Positions 58,765-64,000 of a stretch of 64,000 bases of DNA are shown here, piece by piece. Numbering within the stretch: position 1 is the first letter of the stretch; the number at the start of each line of letters is the position of its first letter. The notes beneath the pieces are model-generated. The model saw only the letters and a program-made list of their open reading frames with translations. It ran no database searches and was not told where the DNA came from. The position numbers and the translations under genes are program-made. The stretch is from Dictyobacter formicarum (lineage in GTDB: Bacteria; Chloroflexota; Ktedonobacteria; Ktedonobacterales; Ktedonobacteraceae): the NCBI RefSeq assembly GCF_016587435.1, contig NZ_BNJJ01000002.1, positions 434,001 to 498,000 on the forward strand, in the 5' to 3' direction.

Positions 58765-59161
58765 TGCTCAAAAGCGATGACGGAGCCAGTATGCCGCTAC
58801 CCTTGTCAGAGAGAGTCCGGGGATGGTGCAACCGGATACAAGTTGCGTGCAGAATATCACTCCAGAGCTACCAGCCGAACCAGCAGATGTGATCCCCGGG
58901 ATCAACATTTCAGAGTAAGCGCAGTCGGTTCCTTCCCGTTATCACGAAGGCATATAGTCCGCCGTTCCTTTATGCTATGCGTTCCAGCACTTCTACACCT
59001 TTACAAGATGAGCAGAACCGTTATCACGGAGAAACTCTCGCTGGGGGGTCGTCCGGAATATGTGTATTGAGTGAGCCTGGCCATGGAAGTGCCATGCCAG
59101 GCTAATCAGGGTGGTACCACGGGAGTTCCTCTCGTCCCTTTGTTGGACGAGGGTTTTTTTT
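58765..59161 (+). promoter_or_regulatory. T-box riboswitch, isoleucine specifier, controlling alaX-ileS
   Basis: Conserved T-box parts in order: stem I base and AG-bulge (CAGAGAGTCCGGGGATGGTG, 58807-58826), the specifier-loop block AGAATATCACTCCAGAG with codon ATC (58856-58858) followed by A, meaning Ile; the T-box proper AGGGTGGTACCACGG (59108-59122) which pairs with the uncharged acceptor end; and a competing terminator with core stem CTCGTCC (59131-59137)/GGACGAG (59145-59151) and a run of eight T (59154-59161). When tRNA-Ile is uncharged, the antiterminator should form and let transcription proceed. The downstream IleRS matches the Ile specifier; T-boxes are known in Chloroflexota. Confidence 0.9.
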
Positions 59162-59183
59162 GTTGAGGAAAAGGAACTTACAG

Positions 59184-59909
59184 ATGAAAACCAAACTCCT
59201 TTACCATACAAATAGTTTCACGTATGAGTGTACAGCCACTGTCGTGGCTGTGGAGGGTGACGATATCGCGCTAGATGCTACCGTTTTCTATCCTGGTGGC
59301 GGTGGGCAGATGGCCGATCGAGGGATGATTACCTGGCCCGGTCAGGATTATCCCGCCAGCGTGATCGCTATGCATAAACGCGACGATGTCGTCTGGCATA
59401 CCCTGGATTATCCACCGCCCCCCATTGGCACTGAAGTCGTCGGCACCATCGATTGGGACTTCCGTTACCAGATGATGCGTACTCATACGGCTCTACATAT
59501 TCTTTGTGGTGTCATCTGGAAAGAATTTAATGTCCAGGTGACCGGCGGACAGATGTATCCGGATCGCGCACGTATGGATTTCGCGATGGAGAATCTGGAT
59601 AAAGAGCGCATTGCCTATATCGAAGAAAAGGTTAATGAGGCTATCAAGGCGGATTATCCCATTCGGGTCTATTCGCTGCCACGCGAGAAGGCGTTTTCAA
59701 TTCCTGATCTCGTACGCACCAAGGTTAATCTTTTACCACCCGAAATGGAGGAGATACGCATCGTTGAAATAGTTGGCCTGGATCTGCAGGCCGACGGCGG
59801 TACGCATGTCAACCATACCAGAGAGGTTGGCGGGATCCATATTACAAAAACTGAGAACAAGGGCAGAATCAATAAGCGCCTGGAGATTATGCTCGATTCT
59901 TCACAATAA
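59184..59909 (+). CDS. alaX: AlaX-type trans-editing protein (alanyl-tRNA editing family)
   Basis: 241 residues from ATG 59184 (AAGGAA eight bases upstream). The fold is that of AlaRS/ThrRS editing domains: LDATVFYPGGGGQMADRGMI, DWDFRYQMMRTHTALHILCG with the zinc-binding HxxxH (His101, His105), VTGGQMYPDRARMDFAMENL, then LQADGGTHVNHTREVGGIHI. In most AlaX proteins the second half has Cys-Gly-Gly-Thr-His; here it is Asp204 in place of Cys, with His208 kept, so zinc is held by a changed ligand set. AlaX hydrolyses Ser or Gly mis-attached to tRNA-Ala. Its place in an Ile-T-box operon upstream of ileS is unusual. Stop lies 96 bases before the ileS start. Confidence 0.88.
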   Translation: MKTKLLYHTNSFTYECTATVVAVEGDDIALDATVFYPGGGGQMADRGMITWPGQDYPASVIAMHKRDDVVWHTLDYPPPPIGTEVVGTIDWDFRYQMMRTHTALHILCGVIWKEFNVQVTGGQMYPDRARMDFAMENLDKERIAYIEEKVNEAIKADYPIRVYSLPREKAFSIPDLVRTKVNLLPPEMEEIRIVEIVGLDLQADGGTHVNHTREVGGIHITKTENKGRINKRLEIMLDSSQ

Positions 59910-60005
59910 ATATTCTATTGGATTTATCAGGGCAGTTATTGTACAACTGCTATATTCATCTGCGAGGCGGCCTCTTGTGTGGCCATGGACGCAGAGGAGG
60001 ACACC

Positions 60006-63000
60006 GTGTCAGTAAAATCTAGTGTATTCAAGCCGGTTGTGGCGGCCGATCGTGTCGATTATCCACAATTGGAGCACACCATCCAGCATTGGTGGGACGA
60101 ACATGCCGTTCGTCAGCAGTATCTGAAACGCAATGAGCACAGCGAAAAGAAATTTTCTTTCCTGGATGGTCCTATTACCGCGAATAATCCCATGGGCGTC
60201 CATCATGCCTGGGGCCGAACCTATAAAGATCTTTATCAGCGCTTTAAGACGATGCAAGGCTATAAGCAGCGCTACCAGAATGGTTTTGATTGTCAGGGCC
60301 TCTGGGTCGAGGTAAACGTTGAGCAAGATCTGGGCCTGAAAACCAAACGCGATATCGAGAAGTACGGGATCGCGGCCTTTGTGGAACGCTGTAAAGAACG
60401 CGTGTTTACCTTTTCGAAACGCCAGACTGAACAGTCGATCCGCCTTGGCTATTGGATGGACTGGGGCAATGACTATTATACGCTCTCAGACGAGAATAAC
60501 TATACGATCTGGCACTTTTTGAAGAAGTGTCAGGAGCGCAATCTGATCTATAAGGGCCGCGATGTGATGCCCTGGTGTCCACGCTGTGCGACCGGTATCT
60601 CCAATATGGAGATGGAGGCCGAGGGCTATAAAGAGCTGACCCACTTGAGCCTGTATGTTCGCTTCCCGCTGGTGGATCGTCCGGGTGAGTATCTGCTGGT
60701 CTGGACTACGACCCCGTGGACACTGGCGGCCAATGTGGCTGCCGCCGTTAATCCTGATCTGACCTATGTGAAAGTTGAGCAGGATGGGGAGTACTACTAC
60801 CTGGCCGAACAGTTGCTCCCGGTGCTCAAGGGGCTCAAAGGACACGATAAGGGCGATTATAAGGTGGTGGAGACCCTTAAGGGCTCTGACCTGGTCGGTT
60901 GGAAGTATCGGGGTCCATTTGATGAACTGCCTGCTGAGAAGGATGTGGCACATACAGTAGTGCCCTGGAAAGAAGCCAATGCCAGTGAGGGAACCGGCAT
61001 CGTGCATATCGCTCCGGGCTGTGGTCGTGAGGACTTCGGGCTATCCAAGGAATTTGGGCTGGCCGTGGTGGCTCCTGTCGATGAGTTCGGTATCTATAAA
61101 GAGGGCTTTGATTGGTTGACCGGCAAACATACCTCTGAGGTTGCGAAACCGATCGCTGAGAACCTGACCCAGAAGGGCCTGCTCTACCGCCCACAAAACT
61201 ATAAACACCGCTATCCAACCTGCTGGCGCTGTAAAACTGAGCTGATCTTCCGCCTGGTTGACGAGTGGTTCATCTCGATGGAGACCCTGCGCTATGAGAT
61301 CATGGATGTGGTGCGCCAGATCCAGTGGATCCCGGCCTTTGGCTTTGATCGCGAGATGGATTGGCTGCGCAATATGGACGATTGGATGATCTCGAAGAAG
61401 CGTTACTGGGGCCTGGCCCTGCCAATCTTCGATTGTCAGCAATGTGGCAATTTTGAGGTTATCGGTAGCCAGGAGGAACTGAAAGAGCGTGCCGTCGCTG
61501 GCTGGGAGGAGTTTGAAGGCCATACCCCACACCGCCCGTACATCGATGAGGTCAAGATCGCCTGTAAAAAATGTGGTAGCAAGGTCTCGCGCATCAAAGA
61601 CGTTGGCAATCCCTGGCTGGATGCGGGTATCGTTCCCTATTCAACACTCCACTATCTCACCAATCATGAGCAGTGGCAGCAGTGGTTCCCGGCTGACTTT
61701 GTGACTGAGTCCTTCCCGGGCCAGTTTAGAAACTGGTTCTACTCCATGCTGGTCATGAGTACGGTGTTAGAGAAGACCGCGCCTTTCAAGACCCTGTTTG
61801 GTTATGCCACGTTGATGTCGGAAGATGGCACGCCGATGCATAAATCCAAGGGTAATATGGTCATCTTCGACGATGCCGCTGAGAGCGTTGGTTCAGATAC
61901 TATGCGCTGGCTCTATACCAACCATACACCCGAGCAAAACCTGAACTTCCCGGCCATCCCGGGCGAGGCGGAAATCCAGAAAGCCAGCGAGACCGGTATG
62001 CCGGTGCGCTTGAGCGAGAAGTGGATGTTGACCCGTCGTACCCTGGATAAGATTTGGAATGTCTACTGGTTCTTTGTAACCTATGCCAATATCGATCAGT
62101 TCGATCCAACGCAACATCAGTTGCCGGTGGCGCGACGCAGTGAACTGGATCGCTGGATCATCTCAGAACTGCATCAAACTATCCGTGATGTTACGGCTAA
62201 TCTGGAACAGTATGACACCACGAAGCCAGCCGAGGCCATCCAGGGTTTCCTGGAAGATCTATCTAACTGGTACTTGCGCCGTAGTCGTGAGCGCATCTGG
62301 AAATCACAACTGGATGAGGATAAGGTTGCTGCGTACCTGACTCTCTATGAGAGCCTGACGACGCTGATCACGTTGTTGGCTCCTTTTATGCCCTTCCTGA
62401 CCGAAGAGCTTTATCAGAATCTGGTGCGTAGCGTTGATGAGCAGGCACCGTTGAGCGTCCATCTGCAGGACTGGCCTGAGGTCCGTTCAGAGCTGATCGA
62501 CGAGAAGCTGACGAACGAGACCCATCTGGTGATGCGTATCGTTGGACTCGGTCGTGCTGCCCGTGAGAAGGCTCAAATCCGCGTTCGCCAGCCTTTGAAC
62601 GCGCTCTATGTCCATGTGCCCAGCAGCGCTGAGGAAGAGGCTCTGCAACGCTTGAGCGAGCAGGTCCTGGAAGAGCTGAACATCAAACGGCTGGAGCTCA
62701 TCAGCGCAGACAGCGATATGCTGGCCTACACGGTTCGGCCTCAGGTCAAAATCCTGGGACCCAAATATGGTCCGTTGGTCCAGAAAATTCTGGCTCATCT
62801 CAAGGGCTTGTCGGCCCACGAGGCTCAGGAGGCTGCAACGCAGTTGAATACCACTGGTACTCTGACCTTTACCGTGGCCGACAAAGAAGTCAGTCTCACC
62901 TCTGATGAGGTCTCGATCCTGGCTACGGCTCGTCCGGGCTTCGTTACCGCAGAAGAGCGTGGCTATATCGCTGCTCTGGAAACCACGATCACGCCTCAAT

Positions 63001-63320
63001 TGCGTGAGGAAGGTATGGTGCGCGATCTGATCCACTTTATACAGGATATGCGTAAAAAGGCTGGCTTCAACATCGAAGACCATATCGGGGTCGCGCTCTA
63101 CACTGAGGTTGAGTTGGCGCACATTCTGCAGCCATATCAGCATGAGATCATGGTCGAAACCCTGGCCGCCAATCTCCTGCTCTCAATCAGTCAGCGTGAC
63201 TACCCATCCTTTGAAGAGGTCTATCGCGAACGCATCTCGCCCGAGTCCAGCAAAAAACTCGAAGGCTACACTATCGAGGTCGTTCTCGGCAAAAATGTCC
63301 GCGACAGTAGCCACCTCTAA
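60006..63320 (+). CDS. ileS: Isoleucyl-tRNA synthetase, type 2, with GVHH in place of HxGH
   Basis: 1104 residues from GTG 60006 (GAGGAGG five bases upstream; the ATG at 59985 lies just before that site). Class I synthetase: catalytic signature PMGVHHAWGRT, that is Gly64-Val65-His66-His67, where the normal motif is His-x-Gly-His; the KMSKS loop reads PMHKSKGN (His612). The CP1 editing domain is recognisable (VWTTTPWTLAANVAAAVNPD; GTGIVHIAPGCGREDFGLSK). Zinc sites: CPRC, CWRC, CQQC and CKKC pairs. The C-terminal anticodon domain is long, as in type 2 IleRS. The exact swap to GxHH is known from IleRS2 enzymes that are highly resistant to mupirocin. Charges tRNA-Ile under T-box control. Confidence 0.96.
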   Translation: MSVKSSVFKPVVAADRVDYPQLEHTIQHWWDEHAVRQQYLKRNEHSEKKFSFLDGPITANNPMGVHHAWGRTYKDLYQRFKTMQGYKQRYQNGFDCQGLWVEVNVEQDLGLKTKRDIEKYGIAAFVERCKERVFTFSKRQTEQSIRLGYWMDWGNDYYTLSDENNYTIWHFLKKCQERNLIYKGRDVMPWCPRCATGISNMEMEAEGYKELTHLSLYVRFPLVDRPGEYLLVWTTTPWTLAANVAAAVNPDLTYVKVEQDGEYYYLAEQLLPVLKGLKGHDKGDYKVVETLKGSDLVGWKYRGPFDELPAEKDVAHTVVPWKEANASEGTGIVHIAPGCGREDFGLSKEFGLAVVAPVDEFGIYKEGFDWLTGKHTSEVAKPIAENLTQKGLLYRPQNYKHRYPTCWRCKTELIFRLVDEWFISMETLRYEIMDVVRQIQWIPAFGFDREMDWLRNMDDWMISKKRYWGLALPIFDCQQCGNFEVIGSQEELKERAVAGWEEFEGHTPHRPYIDEVKIACKKCGSKVSRIKDVGNPWLDAGIVPYSTLHYLTNHEQWQQWFPADFVTESFPGQFRNWFYSMLVMSTVLEKTAPFKTLFGYATLMSEDGTPMHKSKGNMVIFDDAAESVGSDTMRWLYTNHTPEQNLNFPAIPGEAEIQKASETGMPVRLSEKWMLTRRTLDKIWNVYWFFVTYANIDQFDPTQHQLPVARRSELDRWIISELHQTIRDVTANLEQYDTTKPAEAIQGFLEDLSNWYLRRSRERIWKSQLDEDKVAAYLTLYESLTTLITLLAPFMPFLTEELYQNLVRSVDEQAPLSVHLQDWPEVRSELIDEKLTNETHLVMRIVGLGRAAREKAQIRVRQPLNALYVHVPSSAEEEALQRLSEQVLEELNIKRLELISADSDMLAYTVRPQVKILGPKYGPLVQKILAHLKGLSAHEAQEAATQLNTTGTLTFTVADKEVSLTSDEVSILATARPGFVTAEERGYIAALETTITPQLREEGMVRDLIHFIQDMRKKAGFNIEDHIGVALYTEVELAHILQPYQHEIMVETLAANLLLSISQRDYPSFEEVYRERISPESSKKLEGYTIEVVLGKNVRDSSHL

Positions 63321-63338
63321 CCTTTCATACTCACAGAT

Positions 63339-63376
63339 GCAGGCCCGCCCGTGTGATGGCGGGCCTGCACTTTTTT
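63339..63376 (+). terminator. Intrinsic terminator of the alaX-ileS unit
   Basis: Perfect 11-bp GC-rich stem GCAGGCCCGCC (63339-63349) and GGCGGGCCTGC (63358-63368), 8-base loop, then AC and six T. Lies about 20 bases after the ileS stop. Confidence 0.9.
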
Positions 63377-63656
63377 CAACTATAGGCTTTATGGACTATT
63401 AAAGTAGTTCTATCCGTGTACGATAGAACCTTTTTTTGCTATAATAATGCAATTGTAACCAGTGAATGATAGGTTAAAATTTCATTTAAGTTAATAGCAA
63501 ATGTTATTAGCCTGTATCTCTTTTCATTCTCGTTACACTTCTTTTACAGGAGGAATTTTTTATTAATTTATTCTTTCCTGTCCGTTTATCTCTATTTAGT
63601 TCATCTCGCGAACACAAATTCGCTCTTAACCAATGGAATACGGCAAGGGTAGATTC

Positions 63657-64000
63657 ATGCATTTGGAAGAAGTTACCATTAATGAGCTGCAGGCCTCAAT
63701 GGCCGAAGGCAAACTCACAGCACGTCAGTTGGTTGAATACTATGTAGAACGTATACATGCTATTGATCAGAACGGTCCAACGCTAAAATCGATTATTGAG
63801 CTTAACCCGGATGCTCTGGAAATTGCTGATACGCTCGATCAGGAGCGCATTAAACAGAGTGTGCGCGGCCCTTTACACGGCATCCCGGTAATCATCAAAG
63901 ATAATATCGCGACAGCTGATAAGATGCAGACAACCGCTGGCTCACTGGCACTCCTCGGTGCGCGTCCGCCGCGGGATGCCTTTGTGGCACAGAAGCTGCG
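63657..64000 (+). CDS. Amidase signature family protein, N-terminal fragment (runs off right edge)
   Basis: An ATG at 63657 (AAGGGT six bases upstream; an in-frame ATG at 63633 is possible) opens 114 codons to the window end with no stop. Reading: HLEEVTINELQASMAEGKLT, ARQLVEYYVERIHAIDQNG, LHGIPVIIKDNIATADKMQT, then TAGSLALLGARPPRDAFVAQ. The block HGIPVIIKDNI holds the catalytic Lys of the amidase-signature Ser-Ser-Lys triad; the Gly/Ser-rich loop with the two Ser would lie beyond the edge. The N-terminal helical hairpin with LTARQLVEYYVERI is typical of GatA-like and other amidases. Substrate unknown; GatA cannot be excluded. Confidence 0.88.
   Translation, partial: MHLEEVTINELQASMAEGKLTARQLVEYYVERIHAIDQNGPTLKSIIELNPDALEIADTLDQERIKQSVRGPLHGIPVIIKDNIATADKMQTTAGSLALLGARPPRDAFVAQKL

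Noticed and set aside
60486..63143. Long minus-strand frames (up to 218 codons) inside ileS
   Set aside because: Mirror frames of a strong, fully explained synthetase gene.

Overview
The window looks like a chromosomal segment of a soil-type Chloroflexota, most likely class Ktedonobacteria. This is inference from content: serine/threonine kinases fused to double-CxxC zinc ribbons, a T-box riboswitch, HemQ inside the haem cluster (coproporphyrin-type pathway, usual in monoderm bacteria), a second-type isoleucyl-tRNA synthetase, and balanced base composition. I could not classify the 16S gene. I see no phage, transposase, integrase, CRISPR array or tRNA gene.

Layout. 1-264 is the N-terminus of a GyrB/ParE type II topoisomerase subunit running off the left edge. 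975-14572 holds mixed genes: a zinc-ribbon protein, a short J-domain protein, a YihY/BrkB membrane protein, a large GAF/PAS histidine kinase without a partner regulator, an acyltransferase-3, a low-complexity protein with a C-terminal beta-type domain, two convergent CoxG-like SRPBCC proteins sharing one hairpin terminator, an RlmI-like methyltransferase and a GH15 glucoamylase/trehalase-type enzyme. 15286-21519 is a tight minus-strand haem operon hemA-hemC-hemD-hemQ-hemL-hemB behind one good sigma70-type promoter. 23960-27307 carries fchA-folD and a peptide/nickel-type binding lipoprotein. 27500-33000 is a minus-strand rRNA operon (two tandem promoters, 16S, a spacer without tRNA, 23S, then a terminator with no 5S gene). 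33098-43826 holds tyrA, a phosphopantetheinyl transferase, a GTPase with a partner gene, a small gene plus nth, a zinc-ribbon protein with a structured leader, a lipid kinase, rhaM with a sugar-lactone-type amidohydrolase, and a ComM/YifB ATPase. 44240-54094 holds a sedolisin-type protease lipoprotein, a deacetylase-family enzyme, two Ser/Thr kinases (one with FHA), a rhodanese with an APH-fold partner, and a DUF6391-type protein. 54300-58446 is sucA-sucB. The right end is an isoleucine T-box, alaX, ileS, then the start of an amidase.

How genes work together. The haem operon covers the route from glutamyl-tRNA to uroporphyrinogen III and includes HemQ, the last coproporphyrin-route step. fchA/folD interconvert C1-folates. 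sucA/sucB are E1 and E2 of 2-oxoglutarate dehydrogenase (E3 is not here). The T-box should sense uncharged tRNA-Ile and switch on both a trans-editing protein (AlaX) and an IleRS whose class I signature HxGH is rewritten as GVHH, the swap known from mupirocin hyper-resistant IleRS2. This is the most striking unit in the window.

Start codons were moved from the longest reading frame wherever a Shine-Dalgarno sequence and family length pointed to an internal start. Domain borders are read by eye and are approximate.
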